A stretch of DNA of 64,000 bases, taken from Dipetalonema caudispina (lineage: Eukaryota; Nematoda; Chromadorea; Rhabditida; Onchocercidae). The notes beneath the pieces are model-generated. The model had not been told where the DNA came from, ran no database searches, and saw nothing but the letters and a program-made list of their open reading frames with translations. The translations under genes and the position numbers were made by a program. Shown here piece after piece: positions 1 through 14,048 of the stretch. Each line of letters starts with the position of its first letter. The stretch's first letter is position 1. The stretch covers positions 1-64,000 of the forward strand of contig JABVXV010000128.1 in the NCBI GenBank assembly GCA_013365325.1, given 5' to 3'.

Positions 1-3000
1 AATTGTTAAAAGGATTTTTTTGTTAATAAACAGTCAATTTTGAGCAAATAGAAGTTTAAGTTAATTTTTTGAATTGTTCATTTTAATCTCGCAAATTCTG
101 CCAAGCTAAAATCCAAAATATTATAATAACTGAATTGGAGATGACACAATAGTACATATTTTCAAATATTTCAAATTATGCCAAGAAGATAATTCATTAA
201 CCTCCTACTGCTCCAGCGGTTTGTTACTACGGTAATATTTATATTTATAGAAATAAGCGAACTTTCGTTTTATATTTTGAAGTTGAAGATTTTGAAGTAT
301 TACGAAATTCCGCTTCAAAAAAAACTTTTACAATGTAAAAATTGCAAATATTTATATTGAAACTGATCGAATTTTTTCTGTTTTGCATTCTCCATTCCGG
401 AAAAGAAAAATGGAAAAGACTTTCCAAGCGGATTTATTTTCCATGTTCTTATGTAATCACATGCATTTGGCTTGAGTAACTTTCATTAATACTTCGAAAT
501 CTAACCAATAGTCGAAAATAAGCTCAACTGTCATAGTCTCTCGTTCTGGTATCATTGGAAAAGATGTAATTTCAGTTTTAAATAAAATTTTTACAAATTG
601 TAGCAAAAAAATTTAATTATGATTGCTTTTTTCTTTTCAAAAATATGAATATAGTTAGATTCAAATGATTTCGTTGGTACCAGGTAGCTATTGCAAGATA
701 AAATAATCAAATTTTAAAAATGTTATTCTCATTAATGAACATTTAAAATAATGCATCGATGGAAAATGGAACAATTGACAGTTTTGTTTCGCCATTTTTA
801 AAAAAATTATTTACTATGATTTGTTAGAAATTATTAGTGTCAGTTCATTACATATTCTCATCATTCATTCTTTTAAGATAAATTATTGAAGTGGATACAT
901 CACCGTATAATGTCATTGTTTCTCAATGTTCAATTTTTTTTTTTTTTTTTCGGATTTTAGATTCTTTTCATTTTTCTTTCAAAGTTTTTGCACAAATGAA
1001 TTCAGCGAACTTTCCACTTCATTTATTCAGTTTCTCTTTTATGCCTTTATATGTAATATTTTTCCATTTTAAATTTTTCAGTAAAAAGTGCAAAAGAGAA
1101 TAATAATAATCTACGAAAACAGGAGTTAAGACATTCTACCATATATTATATATTTTTTCATCATGCTTGTGTAGAATTCATATTTTCATCCGTTTCATTT
1201 TTCGATTTTCTAAATTTCTATCTTTTTATCATTTTTCATTACATCACATTTCATAAGTCAAAATTTCACTAATAAAAAATTCAAGTAACTTAATTTTTGC
1301 TTTCAAAAAAGGTACTTTTAAAAGCCTGAAATAGTATAATCTACTTTTCCTAAACATCTGGAACTAAAATTAATTTAATCATTGTTAAACTGATAATTTA
1401 AAATATCAAGCTTCTTAAGGAAAGTGAAAAGTTTTATAGCAAAATGCTTATATAGAAATGTTATTCCTATCATATGCATTATTACTTCGTTTGTTTTTAT
1501 ATTTTTTCATATTTAACGAAATTTTGCGCTAAATTGTTATGATAGATCAAATGAAGGTAATTTATTGGACGGGTACTATTTGTTTGGGATATGATTGAAC
1601 GAAAGTCAAATTTATTTAATTATCTGAAATCGAATGTCAGATTCCTTTTTCCTTTCAAGTCATGTTGATTTGCGGCCTTAAAGCAGTTGATAAGATGGGT
1701 GATAAAGTTAAGATGATAATTACTATAAGCTTATCTGATTTTATCTTTGACGTTATGTTTAACTATATGCTATCATAATCTTACTTTAATCACATTCTTC
1801 CCAAAATATTACTTATCAATTTTATTGTAGTTCTAACTTGTGAATGTCATAATTGTAAAATTGATAACTTTTGATTTTTGATCTCCAGATTTCAATATAT
1901 TTGTTTCAGTTAAACAAGAAATGATATACCGTAGTTTATAATTAATTTTTGAATATTTTAATTTCTAATGACAGTGAAGATAGTTGACATTGAATCGTTG
2001 CTGCATAATAGCTGAATAATTTCTTAACAACTAAATAAATGTGATTAAGGGAAAAGAAAAGATAACAAAATCTATGTTGAACATTAATTATGGCTGTACT
2101 ATTATTTATGTATTAAATTTAATTAATTATTTAATTTTATTTTCAGATATAATCCTTGTCAACTTTGTTAATATCTATTCATCACTGTTTAAATGTTAAT
2201 TAAGACACTGATGAATAGACACATTAGATCGTTTTTTTTTATCGTTTTAAAAATTTGGCAGTCATTTAACACATTCATTGCAAATTTAAATCTTACAAAA
2301 ATCAATTTTATACGAATAAAATTGATTGAGTTAATTGATATTTTTCAAATGTTAACTTACCTATCGCTATTATTACAACTTCAGTCATCTCTTTGGAGGA
2401 TTAAAAAAAGAAAAAATTTATCACTTTTAATCCTAAAATATCAAATATCACTCATTCGCTTTTATGTTAGCACACATTTATTTACGAAGAATATTTTCAC
2501 TTTTCCTTCTTTTATCGGTGAAATATACGTCATTTGCATTTGACATATTTAATCATTTTTAAACATAAATAGCTGACAAGTGAAGAGTGAAGTAAAGTGG
2601 ATATCAGTACTTTTAAATTAAACAATTCTTTTTTTTTTTTTTGTTATTATTTTCTTCAAAATTAAAGCATTCACAAATAGTTAAAGATGTCACACTTCAA
2701 AAATTCCCTTTTTTTTCCAGTCAAACGTTTTTCGTTTCTATCTTTGAATGTATTTTTTGTTTAACTTTTTTTTAAATAAAATAAAATTTTTGAATATGAA
2801 TTATTTCATTCTTTCTTTTTTGTCAAATGCAGTAGAATTAGCAATAATTAAATGGACAAACAACACAATATATATACAAACATTCAAATATGCGTAATAT
2901 CATTATTTGAGAGGACTAAGTTTTCTTCGCTGTAAATTCAATTAGGAATGGAAAATTAAATATTATTGTTTTACGAGCGCAGAGAAATTTTTATGTTTGA

Positions 3001-6000
3001 AAACTTTGAAGTGATATTATTATGGTGAAGTATTTCGGTTTAAACTGAAATCCAATGGCTAATATGTATTTCTTCGATCATTACACAATTACACAATTGG
3101 CTTAATAGTTTAAGTATACATTAATTAAAACATCGGTTATTCCCTTCCTTTTTTTCATTAATGATAACATTTCAGTAATGATATCATTTTAGTAACAATA
3201 TTTTCTTAGTAATGACATATTATTTTACTAGTGATACTATTTTACAAATAATGTCATAATTAAAAACTCGAATTCAATATGACAAAATAGACAATAGTTT
3301 TCCGATAACCAAATATTACCCTTTTGAGACACTCTTTTAACTTTAACCATCCTGCTCATTTGCCCATTTCTCGATTTTCAAGTGAGAATATTAGTGATCC
3401 GTTGAAAAAGATTAAAATGTACCGCATTTTCTGACAGAATCTCTTACACTTGAAAAGTACAAAGTTAGATTTTATCTGATTTTAGTACTATGCTTCACTA
3501 ATTATTGCTTAGAGTTTTCATTTCGACAAATGATAAGTTTGTTTCGTAACTCCATCAGATGTTTTACGTTTATAGTTTAGAATTTTTTACTATAAATTCA
3601 ATTCAATTCTTGTTTACTGTTTTTAGCTACTAGATATTTCTCAGTCAATTTTCTGCTAAAGAATTAAATGATTACGATAGCAATCAATTATTCATAAAGT
3701 GTTTAATTGTATTATGAAAGGCTTGTGCGATTACGAAAGTAGAGGAGTTACAGTGGTATATTTGAACTTTCGTATAATTTGTAGTTTTTTAAATTGAATC
3801 CATAAAAATTGCATGATGAGGGAAGTAGACGTGGCTATAAATTAAATTAAATATGAAAGGAATCGAACAATTCGTATTTAAATTCAAAACATTAGCGAAA
3901 GAATTATCTGAGCAATCCAAATGCTCATTTACATTGCTAAATGACATTTAAAAGTTGAATTTTTCTCTAATTTTTTGTTAATTCAGAAAAACAATAAAAA
4001 TTTCTTTTAATTGCTCAGTTAGATATGTTACCGTATAGAAGCCTTGAAAATGAATAATTATCATCATTCCACTTCTTAAATTATTTTTGCGGATGACGAA
4101 AATCATCCTAAACGTGTGATTATGACAATATTCCACACAAGAACTACGGTAATTCATATTACAAATGTAATTATCAGACGAATTTGTCGTACTCAAATAA
4201 AATTTCGTTTTTAATTGCCAAACATTACGGCAATAATTTGTCTTTTGTGTTAAAGAAATCAGATAAGATAAAATGTTGCTTAATCATGCGTAAATTTTTT
4301 ATAAGTTACTTCCAGTACAAGTTATCATCATAGGATATCAAATAATCATAATGCTCATAATCATGATTATGTCATAGATTTCCGATCTTATTTAAGAAAG
4401 TAATGATAACGAATCTTTTCTATTTTTATATTGCTTTGAGGCTTTATTGAAAATGATCCCTTAAAATATTTATGGCTACATAATAAGATATATTATTTGA
4501 AAAACAAAAAACAGAAAAATCTATCTCATTTCTATTCCATTAATTCATTGTTATAATTTATTTCTAACTTGCTTATCTCATTTAATAATAAATGGTTATT
4601 GCCATTATCAATTCTTTGATTAAATTTAATGAAATAATTTTATTGCATTTGCAATTTTTGCAGATTCGAGTTATTTAGTAAGCATTTTCTTTTGATTTAT
4701 ATATTTGTGGTACACGAAAGAGATACTGCAAATTTTACTTCCTGTTGAATCGATTGAATAAATGTCATAAATTAGTTAAATTGATGAACTTTTTTTCGAA
4801 GAAATAGGAAACTAAAGAGTTAAATGGATATAAATAATTTCAATTTTACCTAAATATTATGCAATGAATTTCATTTCAGGTTCCAATAGTTTTCTTTCCT
4901 ATTCTTTTTTCCTGAAATTCTGTTTACTTTTGTTATGAAATGAAAAAAAAAATGATGTAATTCTTCGAAAATTTAAAAAATTTTGGAAACTCTAAAGGAA
5001 TATTTAGTATATATTTCAAGTATCCATCATAAGTAATCTTTGAATTATTATTATTAAACAATAAATCTAGAAAAAAAAAAAAGAAGAATTGCATTCATAA
5101 CTACATTTGTATTAACATTTTGCGCTTAACAATGTTTCTAAAACAACATACATTATGCTTCTGAAAATCATAAATTCATCGAATATTTCATTGTTGATAA
5201 ATAGCTTTCTTTATAAAAACAAAATTTAATTTGAAATTTATGGATTAGCAGATGTTTCAAACATTCAATATTGTTGTCTTGCAGAAAGAAAAAGTTTAAC
5301 ACATACAACAATTAAGCATTATTTGTTTGTATAAAAATTTCATCTCTTGTTTTATTGATGATAGTTAAGCTATTTTAAGTTATTGAGACTATTTTTAATT
5401 ATTTGCAACAACAATAAGTAACTTCCTACTTTGATATTATCTTCTTATGTTCTCAGAAAAACATTGAAATCATTAAAACAATTAAAAAGTGAGGAAATTT
5501 TTAGAATTTAATAGAAAACGATCGAAATGATAAAAGCAGAGAGTTATGCTATCCTGACATAACAGTGATACATTTAAATTTTCTTTTTATTTTATTTATT
5601 TTTTTGCCCAAAAAAAAAAATGAAAATTTATTATTTCAGAATCGAAGTACTTTTTTATCGATTGTTAAATAAAGATTAGGGTAGAAAATGATTACTAACA
5701 TTTCGTAAATTATACTAGCAAAGTACGAGAAGGTATGGAATGCAATCCATTACGTTTTCCTCAAATTGTCCCATTTTGACTTTTCTATCAGTTTTAATTT
5801 TGATTTCATCTAACATACTTACGGAAAGATCTCATCGCTTCATTATCACTGATATAAATTTACGAGAAAATCTGAAATTTCTTCAATTGAAGTTAGATAA
5901 TTCAAAGTGTTAGATTCATTCTTATAAGTCAGTTAGTTGAAATTATGAGTTATTTTAAAGAATATGAATATTTTTTATCTTTACTGATAACAGTATAAAA

Positions 6001-9000
6001 TGATGTATTAATGTTAATTTATTTGTCCTTATTTCATTTTATTATTTTCTTTACCAAGTTATTTAATTCCATTTATTTTTATCACTTCTTTATCAATTAT
6101 TACGATTTATTTTTTAGCAAATACTTAATTTCCTGAACATTTTTCTAAATTCCCTATGCTAATTTCTCATATCAAATAATTATATTCTTTCTTTTTTATT
6201 AATCTGCCCAATTCTTTTTTTCTCACTTCTTTAATTATCTGTCTGCAGTACTTACTTTTATTTTTCAGAATTCTTTACTAATTAATATTACTTGCCTTAC
6301 ACTTCCTTTCTCATTTATGTGTCTACTAACAAATATTGGCGATTAATTTTATTTTGATTATAACTGATATTTTCAATTACAAAATAAACTCTATGAATGA
6401 AATTTCGCAGAAATTTTCATTATTTTTTTTTTTTTTAAAAAAAAAGGATGAAATGAAATAAAATTGGATATGCGAAATTAATAAAAACTGCCGCTTTATT
6501 GAATACATTGAATGGTTCACTTAACTACCCATCTCCAGGGTATTATTACATTAATTCTTCCTGTTTCCACTTTTCTTCTTAGAAAGGAAATAAGTTTTTA
6601 AAATTGACGAATCAACTGATAAATCTACTTTAAATTATATAAATAGTTTTATTTCTATCTTTTTTTTTTTTGTGCATCCATCGATTTCATAAATTGTTGC
6701 AGGAAATCAGCGAAAATTCCGATTGTTGAGAGAAGTTTAATTACCTTAAGCCAGATGAAATGTCATAAGTACAACGTTGAAAAAAGTAATTCTAATTTTC
6801 GTTACTTGTTATATGTCTGAGAAGAAATTGCTATTTGGCTGATAGCTAATCGAAAAATGCATCCGAAAATTGCTTCATACTTTTGCATCAATGATAGCAA
6901 ATAGCTTAGGGTCACGGAACTCATGTTAACAGGTTATTTCGAATGCTTTGAATATGAGCAAATCCAGAATCCGGAAAGATATTTTACATTAAACATCCCG
7001 ATTATTGAAATTGTTTTGTAAAAAAAATTTCTTGTTTTATTATACACATAAATAATGTTATACTATAAAATTTAGTTTATATAATTCCTCTTCTCTTTTT
7101 TTCTTTCTCAAAGTTTTTCTTCTTTCTTCGAAAAGAATGCTCTTTCAAGACTTTGTTATAACTTGCAATTCTGATTACCTGAGAATAGTGCTCCTTCTGT
7201 TCGAGATCATCCGTAGAAATGTCAGTAATCAGTGACAAATGCGCTCATTCATTATTTTTATTAACTTAATGAAAGATAAATTTTGGGGTTATATTCCAAA
7301 AATTGAATCTTTAAGCATTTGATTATTATCGCTTTACTTATTTTTTCGACTGATTTTTTCAAAAAAATTAGAAATTACAATTTGATGTTATGAATTTTTT
7401 TCCCGAATCATTTTATCTCTGTGCAACTAATGACAATAACACACTTTCGCAACATATCGATGTATCGATGTAATTAATAAACGTATTAATATTCAACAAG
7501 GAGTGTTATCCCACTTTGAACATTTCTTTGAATATTATTATTTCCTGGTTTTTTAATAACTTTGATTGTCAAGTTTTGTCTTATGCAAATATTTCGCAGT
7601 AAATCGCATTTCAAGCAAAGTGCTGAAAAAAAAAAAAAAAAAAGATTTTCTTCTCAATTACATTTCTTCTTTTCCTATTTTTGCTTCCTTTTTTCTTTTA
7701 GATTCTTCTTATTATTAAATTGTAAGACTTTTCAACATAGTTAATTGTGGTACCATTCATTCGATAGATAGTTATCAGTTATCAGTTAGATTTCTTAAAA
7801 TATCTTCTGAAATTTAGTAATTAACTATGCATTTTATGCATTTTTGTTTCATAAATTTTAATGTATTTGAAATAGAATAGCTTATTCAAGCAGTAACAGG
7901 AACTTCTATTATATACTTCAAATGACTTCAACCATTTAGGTTTGATTGAAAAGTAAATGGTTGAATGGCTTATAAGACATTTTTTTTTTTTTTACAAGAA
8001 GTTTGCCATTCATATTGCACTCAGCAAAAATATGTCAAATATTAAGTCGGAAAAAAGAGGAAGAAAGATTAGTTGAAAATTTGGCGATAGCTTCTTTGCT
8101 TACTTTTGATGAATACTCTCAAATATATTATCGGTAACAGTGAATTTTGGAATTTAAATTCTTATTGACATCTTCAAATCCATTTCTTCAAAATCTGACA
8201 ATTTTCCTTTCCATATCAATGTTAGTTACAAGTTGATTTCTTTTTTTTTTTTAACTTAATATCTCTGATATTTTTGTTGAATATCTTCATAAATTTGATT
8301 GGGAATATTTTGGCATCACAAAAGAAAAAATAAAATTCTGCTATCAATTTAATAAAATCAAAATGGATCTCATTAAAAGACTTGAAGTTAGAAGCATATG
8401 TGAAATGCGCCAAAGTATGTTTACTTATTTTTTAGACTTTTAGATGAAGCTCTTTTTCGTTTTTTTTTTTTTTTTTTTGGGAAGGCAATTCAAAATTCTC
8501 TTTATCATTTCCATTTCATATTTTGAATTGAGTACACATTAAGCGTTGATATGACTACCACAGTAATCAACAAGATAATAATAATTATGGAAAGTTTTGA
8601 TTCATTTAATCTAGCAAATTTATTTTAATATTTTATGTATTTCTTTTTCTCGGAAATTTTTGGCTAAATTAGATCAGCAAATTTCAGTGTAAAATATTTG
8701 CATTAAAATTATTTAGAATAGACATTTACTTATTTACAGTTTCATTCAGAGTGTAATGGAGAAATTTTTCAAATTCATACTGAATTTGTGTAGATTAAGG
8801 ATTCTTTTATTCCACATACATACATACATGGATACGTTAATTTTAGTTGATTCAATTCTAATTTGGTAAATCAAAGGCATATTTGAAATTTTTAAATAAA
8901 ATTTTTTTCGCTAAAATTGAAAATATTGAAATATATATATGCAACTTATGCATAATTTATTTGCACGTCTGAACAAAATGGGTTCCGTTTTTGACAGATG

Positions 9001-10678
9001 AAATTCGTCAATATATATATATTTTTTTTCAACAACTGTTTTTATAAATATGTCTATGTTAGTCGCTTCTTGTATTTTTGAATTTTCAACAGAATTTCAC
9101 TTCTAAATTTTCATCATTAATCCTAATAGAACAATGTTGAATTAAATTAAACGATTGATAGCAGACAAAAAAAAGAAAAAGCTCTCTTTAAGTTCCATAG
9201 TATCTAGTTTATAATGATGTATTATTGATGTAAAACATGTTTGTATTGAATAATTGAGAAATTTTAGTGATTTCAATATTGTAAAATAAAAGAATAAAAT
9301 GCTATTGGAGTTAATTTATACCAGTAATTAAAATAATTTCAAGCATTCGAACATATTTTGGATATGCAAATGAACTATTCTAAAAATATAATAGATTTTT
9401 TAATGAATATATCGAAAATTCGTCATCATAATTTAGCGGAATATTTCCATTTGGTCATTTTTATTGTGATCTAGACCTACTAATACAATGTATTACTTAT
9501 GATTTAATAAATAACGAAAACTTAAGGAAATTAAAAATTCTAAACGTTAATTAAGCAATAAAATATCTGCTAATAAATTATCATCCAATTGTATCAATTA
9601 TAATAATTTTATGAATTTTAAACTGATAAAGTTTTTGGTTTGTTTTGCAAAATTTTTTATTCATTTGTTCTCATTTATTTAATAAAATGCATGAATCATA
9701 TGAGAATGCAAATATACTTCATGCATTTCCAATGTTGGGGTTTTTTTAAAAGAAAAAAAAAAAAAAAAAGTGGAAAACGGAGTCATTTTTCACCCTTTCT
9801 CTTTCGTAATTATATCCAACAATTGTACACTATGGTCAACCTTAGCAAAAATTTTAATTGAACATTTTTAGTTGAAGTTTGCTTGATATTTGTATTTAAT
9901 TTATCTGATTTAGAATTAATTCTTCAATAAAATTCTATTTTTCATTTACTATTAAATTTAAAGGAATGTTGTAAAATTGTCAACAGCAACGAATTCATCC
10001 ATCGTTTCTTATTCAATTCAATTTCTCAGAAAAAGTGATACTAATTCTATTTGGATAACAGGAAAATGGGGATGATAAAATCATATTCATAAATTGAAAA
10101 ATCATCCATAGACGATCTTTGTCATAAGTGAAAAAAAAAAAAAAAAAAAAAGAAGGATGATAAACATGACGAATATATTTGTATATCCTCAGGGAAATTA
10201 TTCTTTATATTTTTTTTTTTCTAAGAACTTTTAAAGTTAGATCTAATCAGGAGAATGGTAACTTCTATATATTTATTTATGCTGAAGTTATCCATTTGTA
10301 ACTAATTATGAATGGTAAGTGATTTATTAATTTAATCTCTAAGGATCCAAAAAATCTAAATCGAAAACATCGATTTAAACACAATATCGGTTAATTTGAA
10401 AACAAATAAAATATGAGCTGTAATAAAATTTAAATAAATTTAAACATCTCAAACATACTTCAACATTTCACATTGCAATTTGAATAATTGACTGTTCCAT
10501 CTCATCATCAAAAATTGTCTATTCCCCGCATTTGCTGCTTTTTTCTTTTGTTCATTTGCCGCATTTATAATAGTGACGAATTTGGGAATTTGACTTGAAT
10601 TTTATGAATTTCTTGAAAATAATTTTTTTCTTTTTTTTTATTTGCGGATTGGATAAGAAGCAAACCAAACAATATAAA
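1..10678. other. gene-poor AT-rich intergenic region
   Basis: I read both strands and found no exon series that combines splice sites, protein-like composition and a recognisable family. The open frames present (for example 2193-2543 and 7562-7744) are runs of Phe, Ile, Lys and Leu codons, as expected by chance in AT-rich DNA. Many homopolymer A or T tracts of 10-20 bases are scattered through it, and a degenerate repeat of about 22 bp (core ttagtaatgata) lies around 3160-3260. It probably includes upstream regulatory DNA of the flp-16 gene that starts at 10679, but no defined element could be assigned. Confidence 0.6.
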
Positions 10679-11843
10679 ATGATTTTCACAACATATTTCC
10701 TACCAACGCTTATGCTTTTTTCTATTGCGATGATTTCATCGACAAGTGCAGCTGTTTACAGTTCACGGCCAATTGTGTTACCTAATGATGGTTAATTTTA
10801 AAACTGAATTTTCATGCAAAATTTCCTAAAATCCTTTAATGTTCAGCTGTAGCTTTCATTTGAGTATTTTAATTCAAAAGCATTCGTAAATTTTCAGATG
10901 AGAAAACTTTTGAAAAAGGCAATTTTTGATGAATCTGATAGATTCCAAATGCTGAATTAAATTCAAAAATATTCAATCCGGAATTTTGCGTAATTTTATT
11001 TGCAGAAGAAATGCAACGAGAAATGATAAATGATTTGTTGCAAAGAGAATATGCGGATCGATATCGAGAATATATAGAGAAGGGTTTAGCTGGTAATTTT
11101 TTCCCCTTTTCATTTATTCATTTTCATTAATTTCATCAATCTAATCAGTATTTACATATTTTCATCGATCTTTTTAAAGAACTAAAATTTGGACATTGAA
11201 ACAACAACACAGAAGCTCATACTTAATTTGATGTTAATGAAATTAAAGAGTTGCAAATGTTGATATGTTAATTCCTCAATTATAACTGATCAGATATTAG
11301 GCTTTAGAATAATTGTATTCCTGTTTCGGTAATTAACAAATTTGTTATTGATAAAGGATTTCGATATCAGGTTGATGATAATAGGATATTCCCAAATTTG
11401 ACATTCTGTTCAAACTTCAAATTCTTTAATTTTATACTTCTTGACAGTTTATCATTGGCTTGCTTTTAGCAATCAGTAAAAGCTTGATGAAGTATAATAG
11501 AAAAATATGCTGAAATTTCAGCGATGAAAAATAAATTTCATTTCCGAAAACTGATATAAGATAAAATTCATCGATTAAAACAACACTGATAAGCTCACTG
11601 ATAAACTCGCGTTGCTTAGACATAAATATTTTAATCTATTCATATCAATTTCATAAAAGTTTTTTGTTGTCAACTTTAATTTTAATTTCAATCTCAACTA
11701 TTTTCAACTTTTTTACAGCAGCTTCGAAGAACAATATGGAAGATATGGAAACACATGCTGAACTACATCCATCCAGTAAGCGAGGACAAACATTTGTTAG
11801 ATTTGGTAAAAGATCGCAAGCCTCTGTTCGGTTTGGTAATTAA
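10679..11843 (+). CDS. flp-16: FMRFamide-like neuropeptide precursor FLP-16
   Basis: Secreted precursor of RFamide neuropeptides, 107 aa, processed in the neuronal secretory pathway. Exons are 10679-10790, 11006-11092 and 11719-11843. All have GT/AG borders and both introns are phase 1. Residues 1-24 form a clear signal peptide ending in ISSTSA. The middle is an acidic spacer. The last exon carries SSKR-GQTFVRFG-KR, the exact GQTFVRFamide of C. elegans flp-16: Lys-Arg on both sides, and Gly as amide donor. A second RFG-like copy, SQASVRFG, follows directly but ends FGN-stop, so it lacks the C-terminal Gly or basic residue needed for amidation. A longer in-frame start at 10595 would bury the signal peptide and was not chosen. 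The 3' border of the last exon overlaps a weak GT donor (TTTG/GTAATT); no downstream exon restoring FGKR was found. A canonical AATAAA lies at 12481-12486, so the 3' UTR may contain the satellite. Confidence 0.92.
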
Positions 11844-11950
11844 AAAAAAAAAATGTGAGCAATCCAAATTAATAAGTTTGATTCCTTTTTTTATTCTTAT
11901 TTAATTTCAAATATTACCGTAAAAATTAGCTCTTTGTAATTCAAACAGCG

Positions 11951-12425
11951 CAATATATCGCTTATAGCATAATATATTTATCACTACTTCTATATCACTT
12001 GTAGTATAATATATTTATCACTACTTCTATATCACTTGTAGTATAATATATTTATCACTACTTCTATATCACTTGTAGTATAATATATTNNNNNNNNNNN
12101 NNNNNNNNNNNNNNNNNNNNNNNNNNNNNNNNNNNNNNNNNNNNNNNNNNNNNNNNNNNNNNNNNNNNNNNNNNNNNNNNNNNNNNNNNCTACTTCTATA
12201 TCACTTGTAGTATAATATATTTATCACTACTTCTATATCACTTGTAGTATAATATATTTATCACTACTTCTATATCACTTGTAGTATAATATATTTATCA
12301 CTACTTCTATATCACTTGTAGTATAATATATTTATCACTACTTCTATTTATCACAATATATCGTTTATAGCATAATATATTTATCGCTTATAGCAATAAT
12401 ATATTTACCACTATTAATCACTACT
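11951..12425. repeat. 37-bp tandem satellite (interrupted by assembly gap)
   Basis: Near-identical 37-bp units recur head to tail (unit begins atcactacttctatatcac; successive starts at 11980, 12017 and so on). Degenerate units containing 'tatcgcttatagcataatat' lie at both edges. Three copies are readable before the gap and about four after it, so the true copy number is unknown. The unit contains an imperfect dyad around ttgta. It starts about 110 bp after the flp-16 stop codon. Confidence 0.95.
12090..12189. other. assembly gap (100 N)
   Basis: Exactly 100 N bases inside the 37-bp satellite. The round number suggests a placeholder for a gap of unknown length caused by collapse of the tandem array. 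Confidence 0.97.
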
Positions 12426-14048
12426 GGTAATTAATTTATTTCTATTTTACTCCAAATTGTAAAATATTAAGCTTAAACAAAATAAAGAAAAGGAAAACTA
12501 TGTGCTGCATACATTTGTTATTATTGCAAGGGGAAAAAAATTACATATTAGGTTGATATTTCTATGAAATCATTGAATTACTGGTTATTTTAAATTTGCA
12601 GAAATCACAATGATAACAAGAGAATAATGCAGTACCGTTATAATAATAATAATAACAATGGTAATAATATGAATAATAGTATATCAATAATTTTTTTTTT
12701 TTTTTTTTAGTAAAGAACTATTGAAATACAACAATCTCGACTGGGATACATTTCATGCGCATATATCGTTTTTGAATGTGCACACTGTGTAATGTTTAAT
12801 TTCAATTGGAAATTACAATTATTCATTTAATATCATCATATTTTCATCTTATCATTTCCATTTATCTAGAATACTACTCAACTTTAGCATTCTAAATCCT
12901 AAATTTCATAAAAATTATATTTTGCAAATTTCATTCAATCATATCAAACAAATTTCGTAATTAAAATTCCATATGTTGTCTATCATTGTAATCTTATTAT
13001 TTGATATATTATTTACTTATTATTCCAAGTTTTTTTTTCCCCTCCTTGTTACCGATATTTCATAATTGAAATTAAACTGTAATGAAATATGGCGATTAAA
13101 TGTTAAAAAAAAAGAAATTGTTTAACAACATGTATTGTATGCATGAAACTGAATGAATTGATTAACAAATATTATTTTTTAAAGAAAAAATTTTTTTTCG
13201 ATATCATTTCTAAACTTTATCTTTTTGTTTAAATAATAAAAAGCAAACGGCATATGCTTCATTCAATTGTGCTTAGTACTTATTCCTGAAATGAAATGCT
13301 CGACAAGTATTATTAATGCAAATTCATCCTGAAATTTGATGATAATATGAAGATATCGAATATTTAGCATATTCTATTCATTGATCACTTGATACGATGG
13401 GACAAGTTGTTACTGCGATTCTGAAAGAAACTCATGAAATCAGCCATTTATTTGCTATCAATCTGTTTTAGGATTTAGTAACATTCATTGATAATCGATT
13501 TAAATGACGATTTCAATCGATGAAAGATGGTTTTCAAATCATTCTCACGAGAAAAAAAAGTTAACGATAGAATAAAAAATAGCTATTCTTCCTTTGGATA
13601 TGAAAAGACGAACTATTCAAAATGAAATACAATCAATTGAATTTATAATTTGAAAATTTCAAATCTTTCTAATGCATTATCAACATGCTAAACAAATTAA
13701 ATGAAAAACTTCGTAATCAACAACGATTCTAAAATTTAATTTGGATAAAAAAAACAGACAGGAAAAAACGATATTTGGTGTAATTTAGTATTTATTATTT
13801 ACGAAAAGAATTATTTTATTTAGTCAAAAATGAATTATTGTCAAAATACTCATCAATTATTCATTGTTTTTTTTTTTTTCCAAACTTTATAATGCATAAT
13901 GCAAATTTTTGAAATTTTGCACTTATAAAATGGTATGAATTATTTGAAGAAGTAAGATAATTTGTTGTGATAAGATTTCTACTATAGGTGGTTTGTAAGA
14001 CAATTAGCTGTTCAAGGGAATTTACTAAACCTTTGAACTTATCATCAA

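Larger units (their letters stand above)
11844..14048. other. intergenic region between flp-16 and PP1-like gene
   Basis: Contains the satellite and its gap, a possible flp-16 polyadenylation signal (AATAAA, 12481-12486), a short ATA/ATAACA microsatellite near 12640-12680, and homopolymer T tracts. An acceptor-like 'tactatag' at 13981-13987 lies about 60 nt before the phosphatase start codon and may be its spliced-leader or 5' UTR acceptor. The minus-strand open frame at 13861-14235 overlaps the first phosphatase exon and is taken as its shadow. Confidence 0.55.

Noticed and set aside
2193..2543. 116-codon plus-strand ORF
   Set aside because: Composition is almost only Phe, Ile, Leu, Lys, Ser and Thr; no family motif, splice signal or start context. 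Expected by chance in DNA this AT-rich.
10595..10678. Earlier in-frame ATG for flp-16
   Set aside because: It would add 28 residues, partly from a poly-T run, in front of a clean signal peptide that starts at 10679.
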